Origin: Paracoccus stylophorae
GTDB taxonomy: Bacteria; Pseudomonadota; Alphaproteobacteria; Rhodobacterales; Rhodobacteraceae
Direction: 5' to 3'
Length of the DNA: 64,000 nucleotides
Assembly (NCBI RefSeq): GCF_028553765.1
Contig: NZ_CP067134.1
Location: 787,001-851,000 of the forward strand
Positions 17,019 to 24,486 of this stretch are shown here, piece by piece. The notes beneath the pieces are model-generated. The model was not told the origin of the DNA, did not search any database, and worked only from the letters and a program-made list of their open reading frames with translations. Position numbers and translations under genes: made by a program. Position 1 is the stretch's first letter. Each line of letters begins with the position of its first letter.

Positions 17019-18113
17019 ATGAATGCCGATCAGGCGACGCCGCCCGCCAGGAATCCCGCCGCCAGGATCGCGGTCGTCGTGGTCATCCTGCTGCTGGCGA
17101 TGGTCGTCGTCTATGCGCTGATGGACCGCATGGCACCGTCCTCGTCGCGCGGGATCGTGTCGGCCGCGGTGGTGCAGATCGCGCCCCGCGTCTCGGGCGA
17201 GGTGATCGAGGTCATGGTCGAAGACGACGCGGTCGTGCAGGCGGGCGATCCGCTGTTCCGGCTGGATACGCGGCCCTTCGATCTGGCCCTGGCGCAGGCC
17301 GAGGCGAACCTGACCTCGACGGCACAGGAAATCGACGCCTCGTCGGCCTCGCTGGTCGCGGCGCAGGCGGCGGTGACGCAGGCGCGCACGGCACTTGAGA
17401 CGACGCGCGCCGAGGCGGAGCGGACATTCCGGCTGGAGGAACGCGGGATCGCCGCCGCGGCGCGCGGCGACACCGCCCGCGGACAGGTGGCCGATGCCGA
17501 AGCGCGGCTGGCCACGGCCGAGGCGAATCTGGAAAGCGCGCGCCGGCAGCTTGGCCCGGAGGGCGCGGACAATCCCGCCATCCTTGCCGCGCAGGCGCAG
17601 CTGGAACGGGCGCAATACGATCTGGCCTCGACCACGGTCCGCGCCCCGCATTTCGGTGTGGTCACGAATGTCTCGCTGTCCGAGGGGCAGTTCATCGCCG
17701 CCGGCAACCCGGCGCTGACCTTCATCGACGCGCAGGCGGCATGGGTGACGGTCGATCTGCGCGAGAACCAGTTGCAGCGCGTCGAGCCGGGCGATCCGGT
17801 GCATCTGCTGTTCGACGCCGCGCCGGGCCGGATCTTCGAAGGCCGTGTGCAAAGCATCGCCTGGGGTATCGATACCGGGCGCAACGATCAGGGCGGGCTG
17901 GTCGTGAACCAGCCTTCGAACCGCTGGTTCGAACCGGCCCGGCGCATCCCGGTGCGGATCGAACTGAACGGGGGTCTGGACGCGTGGCCGCGGAAGGTGC
18001 GGGTGGGCGGCAAGGTCCACGCCGTCGTCTTCACCGAAGGCACGAACAATCCGCTGGCATGGCTGGGACGCGGGCTTCAGCGCGCCCGGTCCGTCGCCAG
18101 CTATCTGCATTAG
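17019..18113 (+). CDS. HlyD-family secretion/efflux adaptor (EmrA/AaeA-like)
   Basis: This 364-residue protein has one N-terminal membrane helix (about residues 15-37) and a periplasmic HlyD-type adaptor. It shows a lipoyl half (VSGEVIEVMVEDDAVVQAGD), a long Ala/Glu-rich coiled coil at about 85-185, the second lipoyl half (TTVRAPHFGVVTNV) and a beta barrel. The ATG at 17019 is preferred because GAGGGACC lies upstream; in-frame ATGs also occur at 16992 and 16950. It follows the RND pump by 79 bases and precedes a DUF2955 membrane gene by eight, so it probably partners the latter, as AaeA partners AaeB. Confidence 0.9.
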   Translation: MNADQATPPARNPAARIAVVVVILLLAMVVVYALMDRMAPSSSRGIVSAAVVQIAPRVSGEVIEVMVEDDAVVQAGDPLFRLDTRPFDLALAQAEANLTSTAQEIDASSASLVAAQAAVTQARTALETTRAEAERTFRLEERGIAAAARGDTARGQVADAEARLATAEANLESARRQLGPEGADNPAILAAQAQLERAQYDLASTTVRAPHFGVVTNVSLSEGQFIAAGNPALTFIDAQAAWVTVDLRENQLQRVEPGDPVHLLFDAAPGRIFEGRVQSIAWGIDTGRNDQGGLVVNQPSNRWFEPARRIPVRIELNGGLDAWPRKVRVGGKVHAVVFTEGTNNPLAWLGRGLQRARSVASYLH

Positions 18114-18121
18114 CGCCGCCG

Positions 18122-19171
18122 ATGTATGTCACCCCGCGCCCCGACGTGAACGAAGACCCGCTTTACGCGGTGCGGCTTGGGCTGACCGGGGCGCTGGCAT
18201 ATGCGGCGATCCCGCTGATCGACCCCGCGCTGCCGCCCATCGTCGCGGCCCTGCCCGTCGGCCTGATCGCGGCGCAGCGAAAGGCGTTCAACCCGGTCCG
18301 GGTGCTGGCCGCGCCGGTCGTCATGATCGTGCTGGTCTATGCGATGACATGGTTCGTCGAACAGTTGCGGCCCATGCCCGCCGTCTATGTGGGGGCGATG
18401 TGGCTGACCTATTTCGTGGCGTTCCGCATGATCCTCAGGACCGGGGCGCCGGTGGGCATGTTGCTGATCATCGTGGCGGTGCTGATGTCGGTGATGGGAA
18501 TGCACGGCAGCGCCACGGTCGAGGCGCTGCGCGACGGCTTCGTGCAGGCGGCCCTGGTGGCGGGGATTCTGGGGCCGCTCGTCTATCTGCTGGTGCCGGC
18601 GCGGACGCGGGAAATCCATGTTGACGACCCGCAGCCCACGCCGGGCAGCATCGACACGGGCGCCGCGATCCGCGCGACGGTGCTTCTGGGCCTCAGCTTC
18701 TGGCTTTATTCGGTCATGCAGCCGTCGGACATGATGATGGCGATGGTCGCGGCGATGGTGATCGTCTTTCCGACCCGCACGGCGGTCTGGTCCGAGGCCG
18801 CCCAACGCGTGCGCGCCACGCTGTACGGCACGACGATCGCGCTTGGCACGCTGTATCTGTTCATCTTCTCGCAGCACCTGCCGGTCCTGCTGGGGCTGAT
18901 CTTTCTGGGCGGGCTTTACCTGGGCAGCAAGATGCTGAGCGGGCCGCATCCCAGCATGGTCTATCAGTATGCGTTTTCGGTCGCGCTGTCGCTGATCGCG
19001 GGGGCGCTGTCCACGCAGGACGCGGCCTATGCCAGCTTCACCCGCATCGTCCTGACGCTTGCCGGCGCGTTCACGGCAGCGGCCGCCGTGGCCTTCCTGG
19101 ATCAGCTGACCAACTGGCGCGGCAGCGACGCCCCGCACCCGGCCTTCGCGTCGGACAAGACAAGAGCCTGA
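18122..19171 (+). CDS. DUF2955/FUSC-like membrane transporter
   Basis: This is a 349-residue inner-membrane protein with two sets of hydrophobic helices separated by a short hydrophilic linker at about 155-180 (containing DDPQPTPG). This repeated architecture is that of the DUF2955/FUSC (fusaric acid resistance, AaeB-like) family. Members pair with HlyD adaptors to export aromatic carboxylic acids or other toxic anions. It begins eight bases after the adaptor gene, so the two form a unit. The substrate is not known; the family assignment is from topology and partner. Confidence 0.82.
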   Translation: MYVTPRPDVNEDPLYAVRLGLTGALAYAAIPLIDPALPPIVAALPVGLIAAQRKAFNPVRVLAAPVVMIVLVYAMTWFVEQLRPMPAVYVGAMWLTYFVAFRMILRTGAPVGMLLIIVAVLMSVMGMHGSATVEALRDGFVQAALVAGILGPLVYLLVPARTREIHVDDPQPTPGSIDTGAAIRATVLLGLSFWLYSVMQPSDMMMAMVAAMVIVFPTRTAVWSEAAQRVRATLYGTTIALGTLYLFIFSQHLPVLLGLIFLGGLYLGSKMLSGPHPSMVYQYAFSVALSLIAGALSTQDAAYASFTRIVLTLAGAFTAAAAVAFLDQLTNWRGSDAPHPAFASDKTRA

Positions 19172-19277
19172 GACGCGCCGGTTCCGGGGCAGGGCGGGCG
19201 ATGTGCCCGGAAAAGTGCCCGCCATTGCATGGGGGCTACGTCCTGACACCTCTGCCACCAAGGACAACCGAAAATTT

Positions 19278-19310
19278 CTGCACCGCAGCACTTGTAATTC
19301 TGCACCGCAG
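19278..19310 (+). promoter_or_regulatory. tandem PhaR-type operator sites upstream of the phasin gene
   Basis: Two perfect copies of CTGC-ACC-GCAG lie at 19278-19288 and 19300-19310, within 15-bp direct repeats starting at 19276 and 19298. Their 22-bp spacing is two helical turns. They fit the CTGC-N3-GCAG pattern reported for the PHB regulator PhaR in Rhodobacter and Paracoccus. The second copy lies between the predicted -35 and -10 of the phasin promoter. Confidence 0.82.
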
Positions 19311-19319
19311 CATTATATT
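19292..19319 (+). promoter_or_regulatory. predicted phasin promoter
   Basis: TTGTAA at 19292-19297 and TATATT at 19314-19319 are separated by 16 bp, 43 bases before the phasin ATG. The spacer contains a PhaR-type site, which is the position expected for repression by blocking RNA polymerase. Confidence 0.6.
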
Positions 19320-19361
19320 GAACCGTATCAGATAACCAATCCTCCAGAAGGGAGTTTCGAT

Positions 19362-19844
19362 ATGGCCACGCAGAAGACGAAATCCGCCACCGACACCATG
19401 CAATCCGCTGCTCATCAGATGCAGAGCATGTTCAACGCCCAGGGCTACCAGAACGTCCTTCGGACTTGGGCCGGCATGAATGAGCGCATGACCTCGATCT
19501 TTGTCGATGCCGGAACCCGCTCTATCGATATCATGAGCGAGAAGACCAAGGAAGCGCTGTCCAATCTGCGCGACGTCACGCAGGTTCGCGACGAGGCCGC
19601 CGAATACACCCAGGCCTACAGCGACTTTGCCCAGAAGCAGATGAACCTGGTGAAAAGCCTGGCGCAGGAAGTCGGCGAAGTGACGCAGCAGGCCGGCAAC
19701 GAGACGAAGGACCTGGCCACCAGCGCCGGTCAGGAGCTGAACGAGAAGATCAGCGAAAACGTCAAGGACGCGACCGACAAGGCGACCGCCCGCGTCGAGG
19801 AAGCGGCCGACAAAGCCGGTTCGACGGCCCGCAAGGCTTCGTAA
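19362..19844 (+). CDS. phaP: phasin family protein (PHB granule coat)
   Basis: This is a 160-residue, almost wholly helical amphipathic protein of the phasin family. Such proteins coat polyhydroxybutyrate granules and control their number and size. The core, about residues 18-110, has the family pattern (FNAQGYQNVLRTWAGMNERM, then VRDEAAEYTQAYSDFAQKQM). The C-terminal tail is rich in Ala, Lys, Glu and Thr. It has no cysteine and no signal peptide. AGAAGGGAG precedes the ATG. It has its own promoter with two PhaR-type sites and its own terminator, so it is monocistronic and probably derepressed when PHB forms. No PHB synthase gene is in the window. Confidence 0.9.
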   Translation: MATQKTKSATDTMQSAAHQMQSMFNAQGYQNVLRTWAGMNERMTSIFVDAGTRSIDIMSEKTKEALSNLRDVTQVRDEAAEYTQAYSDFAQKQMNLVKSLAQEVGEVTQQAGNETKDLATSAGQELNEKISENVKDATDKATARVEEAADKAGSTARKAS

Positions 19845-19876
19845 GCTTTCGGACTGACAGTGTAACAAGTAGCCGG

Positions 19877-19910
19877 ACGGCGGGACCCATCGGGGTCCCG
19901 CCGTTTTTTT
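19877..19910 (+). terminator. strong intrinsic terminator after phaP
   Basis: A 12-bp perfect stem (19877-19888 paired with 19893-19904) closes a four-base ATCG loop and runs into seven T. It starts 32 bases after the phasin stop. Confidence 0.95.
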
Positions 19911-19964
19911 GTCTGCGCTTCCCGGTTGCGCGTCCGGCGCATCATAAGCCGCCTTCAGCCTGCG

Positions 19965-20717
19965 TCACGTCGCAAGCTTGCGCCGCGTCCTGCTGACGGT
20001 GTCGCGCAGGGCTTTTGAAAATTCGCCCGGCTTGAACCGGCTGATCGCGGAATGGGCGGCGCACAGCGTGCGCGTGCCCGCCCAGTCGGTGGCGATGCGC
20101 TCGGCCCAGTCGCAGAACCGCGCGCCCGCGTCGGGCGTATCGTGCAGCGCCTTTTTCAGCGTGGGGTGGAACGCGATCCGCGGCACCGGCAGCAGCTTGC
20201 GCAGCGTTTCGGGCAGCGGCAGGACGTTGAACGTATCGTCGACATGCAACGATCCGCTGGCAGGATGAAACACCAGCAAAGAGCCCGCGTGAACCGATTC
20301 GTCCTTGCTGATATAGTCGATCCCCTCGGGCAGCGAGAATGACAGTTCCGGATAGCGCGCGGCGACGGCGCCGCTTTCCACCAGGTCCGGCGACCAGCCG
20401 ACGTCTGGCACCTTCTGCGCGTGACGCGCCGACCCGTAAAACGTCGCGTCGGGAAAATCGCGCGCCATCTGCGCGCAGTGCAGCGTGTGGAACGGATGGA
20501 GGTTCAACACCGCCTCGACCGCGCGTCCCTGATCGGTCAGGTCCATCACGCGCTCGCGGATCTTTCCTGTCAGGGTATAGCTGTCCAGAAAGACGAACCG
20601 CCCCTCGGCCAGTCTGACCAGCGAACACTGGGTGCCGACATTCAGGACGCCCCCTATCCGCAGATCGCCGCGGATGTTCCAGAATTCATCGCTGAGTTGG
20701 ACGATCTTTTCAGCCAT
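19965..20717 (-). CDS. hypothetical protein with HxFHxxH motif (metallo-beta-lactamase-like fold?)
   Basis: This is a 250-residue soluble protein not firmly recognised. After an opening hydrophobic strand pattern (NVGTQCSLVRL, RFVFLDSYTL) comes NLHPFHTLHC at about 71-80. The H-x-F-H-x2-H spacing echoes the HxHxDH site of metallo-beta-lactamase enzymes but lacks the Asp, and a later segment (GSLHVDDTFNVL) resembles the strand carrying the metal-bridging Asp. It may be a diverged hydrolase, as in DUF4336-type proteins. AAGGAGCC lies just before the ATG at 20717. It is 45 bases downstream of the old yellow enzyme operon's end on the other side, with no overlap. Confidence 0.65.
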   Translation of the reverse strand: MAEKIVQLSDEFWNIRGDLRIGGVLNVGTQCSLVRLAEGRFVFLDSYTLTGKIRERVMDLTDQGRAVEAVLNLHPFHTLHCAQMARDFPDATFYGSARHAQKVPDVGWSPDLVESGAVAARYPELSFSLPEGIDYISKDESVHAGSLLVFHPASGSLHVDDTFNVLPLPETLRKLLPVPRIAFHPTLKKALHDTPDAGARFCDWAERIATDWAGTRTLCAAHSAISRFKPGEFSKALRDTVSRTRRKLAT

Positions 20718-20762
20718 GGGCCGGCTCCTTTCGGTCAGGGTGATGCGCCATGCGCACGGGCC

Positions 20763-21851
20763 TCAGCGATCCAGAAACGGATAGTCGGTATATCCCGCCG
20801 CACCGCCGCCATAGAACGTGTCCTGATCCGGATGGTTCAGCGGCGCGCCACGGCGGAACCGTTCTGGCAGGTCCGGGTTGGCGATGAAGGGGCGTCCGAA
20901 GGAAATGGCATCGGCGTCACCGGCGCCGATTGCCTCGGCCGCCGATGCGCCGTCATAGCCGCCATTTCCGATATAGACGCCATCGAACCGCTTGCGCAGC
21001 CGCTTCAGCATCGCCCGTTCCTCGCCCGAGGTGTCGGCGGATACGAAGCCTTCGACGAAATGCAGATAGGCCAGGTTGCGCTGCGACAGCATGTCGATCA
21101 CCGCGCCGAACAGGGTTTCGGGATCGCTGTCGGTCATGTCGTTGGCCTGCCCTAGGGGCGACAGCCGCACGCCGACGCGGGACGGATCAAAGACATCCGA
21201 CACCCGGTCCAGCACCTCGGACAGCAGGCGCATCCGGTTTTCCGTCGGGCCGCCATAGTCGTCGTCGCGGCGGTTCACCCCGTCCTGAAGGAACTGGTCC
21301 AGAAGATAGCCGTTCGCGCCGTGAATCTCGACCCCGTCGAACCCGGCGTCGCGCGCGAACCGCGCCGCGGTGGCGAACTCGTCCAGCGTGCGCGCGATGT
21401 CCTCGGCACTCATCGCGACCGGCGGCGAACACTCCTCGAACCCGTTGCGGGTAAAGGTCTTCGCGTTGGCAGGCACGGCGCTGGACGACAGCGGCCGCGC
21501 GCCGTCGGGCAACAGCGAGACATGGCTGATCCGGCCGACATGCCACAATTGCAGAGCGATGCACCCGCCGGCGGCGTGAACCGCCTCGACGATGCGTGCC
21601 CAGGCATCGGCATGTTTGCGGCTGTGGATGCCCGGCGTGTCGATATAGCCCTTGCCCATCGGGCTGATCTGCGTCGCCTCGCTGACGATCAGCCCGGCGC
21701 TGGCGCGCTGCGCGTAATAGGTTTCAGCCATCTCGTGCGGCGTGCCGTCGGGATGCGCGCGGTTGCGCGTCAGCGGCGCCATCAGCACCCGGTTGGCCAG
21801 CGCCAGATCGCCCGCGCGCAGCGGCTGGAACAGGATCGAGGTGTCGGTCAT
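20763..21851 (-). CDS. alkene reductase (old yellow enzyme, NemA-like)
   Basis: This is a 362-residue FMN-dependent ene-reductase of the old yellow enzyme family, which reduces activated C=C bonds and nitro compounds with NAD(P)H. Typical elements are the N-terminal LANRVLMAPLTRNRA, the substrate-binding HGANGYLLDQF with His and Asn as in OYE1, NRRDDDYGG, and the FMN phosphate-binding region near ISFGRPFIANPDLP. It is translationally coupled to the aldehyde dehydrogenase upstream (ATGA overlap). A role in detoxifying reactive electrophiles would fit the redox-type regulator that is divergent from this operon. Confidence 0.92.
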   Translation of the reverse strand: MTDTSILFQPLRAGDLALANRVLMAPLTRNRAHPDGTPHEMAETYYAQRASAGLIVSEATQISPMGKGYIDTPGIHSRKHADAWARIVEAVHAAGGCIALQLWHVGRISHVSLLPDGARPLSSSAVPANAKTFTRNGFEECSPPVAMSAEDIARTLDEFATAARFARDAGFDGVEIHGANGYLLDQFLQDGVNRRDDDYGGPTENRMRLLSEVLDRVSDVFDPSRVGVRLSPLGQANDMTDSDPETLFGAVIDMLSQRNLAYLHFVEGFVSADTSGEERAMLKRLRKRFDGVYIGNGGYDGASAAEAIGAGDADAISFGRPFIANPDLPERFRRGAPLNHPDQDTFYGGGAAGYTDYPFLDR

Positions 21852-23239
21852 GCGTCCGCCTTCTTGTCCATCACATAGATCGATTTGGCGTTGACGAATT
21901 CCTTCATGCCAAAGCCGCCATGTTCGCGCCCATAGCCGGAATTCTTCACCCCGCCGAACGGCATGTTCGGGATGGCGATGTTGAACCCGTTCAACGAGAT
22001 CATGCCGGTGTCGAACCGTTCGGCCGCCAGTTTCCGGGCGCGATCCTCGTCGCGCGAAAAGATGCCGCCGCCCAGGCCATAGCGGCTGTCATTGGCGATG
22101 CGCATGGCATCCTCGTCATCCTCGGCCCGGATGATCGAGGCGACGGGGCCGAACAACTCATCGTCATAGGCGGGCTGGCCGGGTTTCACATCGACCAGAA
22201 CGGTGGCGGGATAATACGCGCCCTTGCGGTCGGGCACCTTGCCGCCCACCACGACCCGCGCGCCCTTTTCGACGCTTTCCTCGACCTGCGCGGCCAGCTT
22301 GTCGCGCAGATCGTCGCGCGCCATCGGGCCAAGCCGGGTCGCGTCTTCGGTCGGATCGCCCATCTCGATGGCGCCCATCCGTTCGGCATAGCGTTCGACG
22401 AAGGCATCGTAATTCCTGGCCGTGACGATGAAACGCTTGCCGTTCACGCAGGTCTGGCCGTTGTTATAGATGCGCGCGGCGACGCAGGCCTTGACCGCCG
22501 CGTCGATATCGGCGTCGTCCAGCACGATATAGGCGTCGTTCGACCCCAACTCCAGAACGGTCTTCTTCAGCTGCTCGGCCGCCTTCTTGCTGACCGTGCG
22601 CCCGGCCTTGTCGCTGCCCGTCAGGGTCACGCCGCGCACCAGATCGTCCTCGATCACCAGATCCGACTGGTCGTGGTCGATCAGCAGAACGGTGAACAGG
22701 TTCCTGGGCAGGCCCGCGCGTTCCATCAGATCGCGCAGGAACAGCCCCGATCCGGTGCAGTTCTCGGCATGCTTCAAAAGCACGCCGTTGCCGGCCATCA
22801 GATTGGCAATGGCATAGCGCACGGCCTGATAGCAGGGAAAGTTCCACGGCTGGATGCCATAGATGACGCCCAGAGGCGCGTAATGCACGACGCCGGTGCC
22901 GCCGGGAATGTCGCGTTCCTCGTCGGCCAGCGCCTTCGGCCCGTTCTCGGCGGTGAAGTTGCAGATCTGGGCGCACAGATCGATCTCGTCGCGGCTGTCG
23001 CCGATAAGCTTGCCAACCTCGCGCGTCATCAGCTGCGCGAATTCTTCCTTGCTGTTCTGAAGCTCTTGCCCGATGGCGCGGATGATGCTGGCGCGGTTTT
23101 CGACCGGTTGCAGCCGCCAGTCCAGAAACGCCTCGTGGCAGGCGCGCACGGCGTCGCGCATCTGATCGTTGGTCATCAGGGTATAGGTTTCCAGCGTCTC
23201 TTCGGTCGCTGGATTGATGGTGGTGATCTGGCCGGACAT
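21848..23239 (-). CDS. NAD(P)+-dependent succinate-semialdehyde dehydrogenase-type aldehyde dehydrogenase
   Basis: This is a 463-residue aldehyde dehydrogenase. It begins with the SSADH-like SGQITTINPATEE, has cofactor motif PWNFPCYQ, an FTLTGSDKAG-like segment, catalytic Glu in LELGSND and catalytic Cys in NNGQTCVN. The short N-terminus and LELGSND form are typical of the Sad/GabD2-type succinate-semialdehyde dehydrogenases, which turn succinate semialdehyde into succinate. GABA produced by the guanidino operon would feed such an enzyme, though no GABA aminotransferase is present. CGGAGAC precedes the ATG at 23239; the frame stays open upstream but without family homology. Confidence 0.85.
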   Translation of the reverse strand: MSGQITTINPATEETLETYTLMTNDQMRDAVRACHEAFLDWRLQPVENRASIIRAIGQELQNSKEEFAQLMTREVGKLIGDSRDEIDLCAQICNFTAENGPKALADEERDIPGGTGVVHYAPLGVIYGIQPWNFPCYQAVRYAIANLMAGNGVLLKHAENCTGSGLFLRDLMERAGLPRNLFTVLLIDHDQSDLVIEDDLVRGVTLTGSDKAGRTVSKKAAEQLKKTVLELGSNDAYIVLDDADIDAAVKACVAARIYNNGQTCVNGKRFIVTARNYDAFVERYAERMGAIEMGDPTEDATRLGPMARDDLRDKLAAQVEESVEKGARVVVGGKVPDRKGAYYPATVLVDVKPGQPAYDDELFGPVASIIRAEDDEDAMRIANDSRYGLGGGIFSRDEDRARKLAAERFDTGMISLNGFNIAIPNMPFGGVKNSGYGREHGGFGMKEFVNAKSIYVMDKKADA

Positions 23240-23304
23240 GAACGTCTCCGCAATATATGTAAAATAATTCTGACGGGGTAACGTCTGCCGCGCGACCGGG
23301 TTCC

Positions 23305-23331
23305 TTGTGCGCAATCATGTTGTGTGCAATC
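23305..23331. promoter_or_regulatory. tandem imperfect repeats in the OhrR / SSADH divergent region
   Basis: TTGTGCGCAATC at 23305-23316 and TTGTGTGCAATC at 23320-23331 differ by one base and are 15 bp apart. Each contains TTG-N4-CAA dyad symmetry. They lie in the 154-bp gap between the regulator and the dehydrogenase operon, so they may be operators. They do not match the AT-rich OhrR consensus closely. Confidence 0.4.
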
Positions 23332-23393
23332 CTTCGTGGAAGGCAAAAAATCGGCCGCGAACAGGCTGCGCCGATTTCCGACAGGTGACGCCG

Positions 23394-23855
23394 TTGACCG
23401 ATGCGACGAACGATCTTGCGCTGGACCGGCAGCTTTGCTTTCCGCTTTACGCGGCATCGAACCTTGTCGGGCGGCTTTATCGCCCGGTGCTTGGCCCACT
23501 TGGCCTGACCTATCCGCAATATCTGGTGATGCTGGTCCTGTGGGAAACATCGCCGCAATGCATCGGCGATCTGGGCCGCAAGCTGCATCTGGACAGCGGA
23601 ACGCTGACGCCGCTTGTCCGGCGGCTGGTGGCGTCGGGCATGGTCAGCCGCCGGCGCGACCCGGACGACGACCGGCGCGTGCTGGTCGGGCTGACCGACA
23701 AGGGGCGCGATCTGCGGCAGGCGGCTGCGGATATCCCGCGTTTGCTTGTGGCCGGGCTGGCGATCAGCCCCGACGATCTGGCGCATCTGCGCGATGAGGT
23801 GCAGAAGCTGGTCCGGGTCCTGACCGCCCCGGACGAGGCGACGGCGCCGGAATGA
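23394..23855 (+). CDS. OhrR-type MarR regulator (peroxide/electrophile sensor)
   Basis: This is a 153-residue MarR protein of the OhrR branch. The sensing Cys is at residue 15 in RQLCFPLYAAS, which is the OhrR signature, and the winged helix shows LDSGTLTPLVRRL and DPDDDRRVLVGLT. In OhrR proteins, oxidation of this Cys by organic peroxides releases DNA. A TTG start at 23394 is chosen because AGGTGA lies five bases upstream and the protein then begins MTDATNDLALDRQ; a GTG at 23385 is the alternative. No ohr gene is adjacent; instead the SSADH and old yellow enzyme operon diverges from it, 154 bp away, and is the likely target. Confidence 0.85.
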   Translation: MTDATNDLALDRQLCFPLYAASNLVGRLYRPVLGPLGLTYPQYLVMLVLWETSPQCIGDLGRKLHLDSGTLTPLVRRLVASGMVSRRRDPDDDRRVLVGLTDKGRDLRQAAADIPRLLVAGLAISPDDLAHLRDEVQKLVRVLTAPDEATAPE

Positions 23856-23886
23856 TCGCAACTTCTGGACAGGGGCGAGGGTCTTC

Positions 23887-24486
23887 ATGGATTGGAATGC
23901 GCAATTGGCGGGCAGCGATTTCCGCTATGGCCGGGAACCGGCCGCGTTCGTGCGCACGTGGATGGGCGATCTGCACCGGGGCGCGCACGTCCTGACCATC
24001 GCCGAGGGCGAGGGCCGCAACGCCGTCTGGCTGGCCGAGCAGGGGTATCGGGTCACGGCGGTCGAACCGACGGCCAGCGGCCGCGACAAGGCGCTTGGCC
24101 TGGCCGCGCAGCGGGGCGTGACGCTGGACTGGCGGTCGCAGAGGCTCGAGGCGTTCGACTGGCCCACGTCGTCCTTCGACGCCGCGCTTGGCTGTTTCTT
24201 TCAGTTCGCCCCGCCCACATTCCGCGCCCGGATCCTGTCCGGGCTGGGCGATTGCGTCCGACCGGGCGGTCAGGTCTTTCTGCACGGGTTCAGCACGCGC
24301 CAGTTGGGCAATTCCTCGGGCGGGCCGAAGGTGCGGGACCAGCTTTGGACGGTGCCGGACATTCTGGCGGCCTTTCCCGGCTGGCACGTCCTGCGGGCCG
24401 AGGATTACGACGCCGTTCTGGACGAGGGCGAGGGGCATGCCGGTCCGGCGGCACTGGTCGATGTGATCGTGCGCAAGCCCGGTTAG
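23887..24486 (+). CDS. class I SAM-dependent methyltransferase
   Basis: This is a 199-residue protein with the class I methyltransferase fold. Motif I is TIAEGEGRNAVWLA at about residues 36-50, an E-x-G-x-G-x-N form as in TehB- and thiopurine-type enzymes, followed by the acidic VEPTA after strand 2 and SFDAALGCFFQF at motif post-I. The substrate is not known; related proteins methylate small molecules or metalloids. It follows the OhrR-type gene on the same strand by 31 bases and converges with the sugar kinase gene, overlapping its end by four bases. Confidence 0.82.
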   Translation: MDWNAQLAGSDFRYGREPAAFVRTWMGDLHRGAHVLTIAEGEGRNAVWLAEQGYRVTAVEPTASGRDKALGLAAQRGVTLDWRSQRLEAFDWPTSSFDAALGCFFQFAPPTFRARILSGLGDCVRPGGQVFLHGFSTRQLGNSSGGPKVRDQLWTVPDILAAFPGWHVLRAEDYDAVLDEGEGHAGPAALVDVIVRKPG

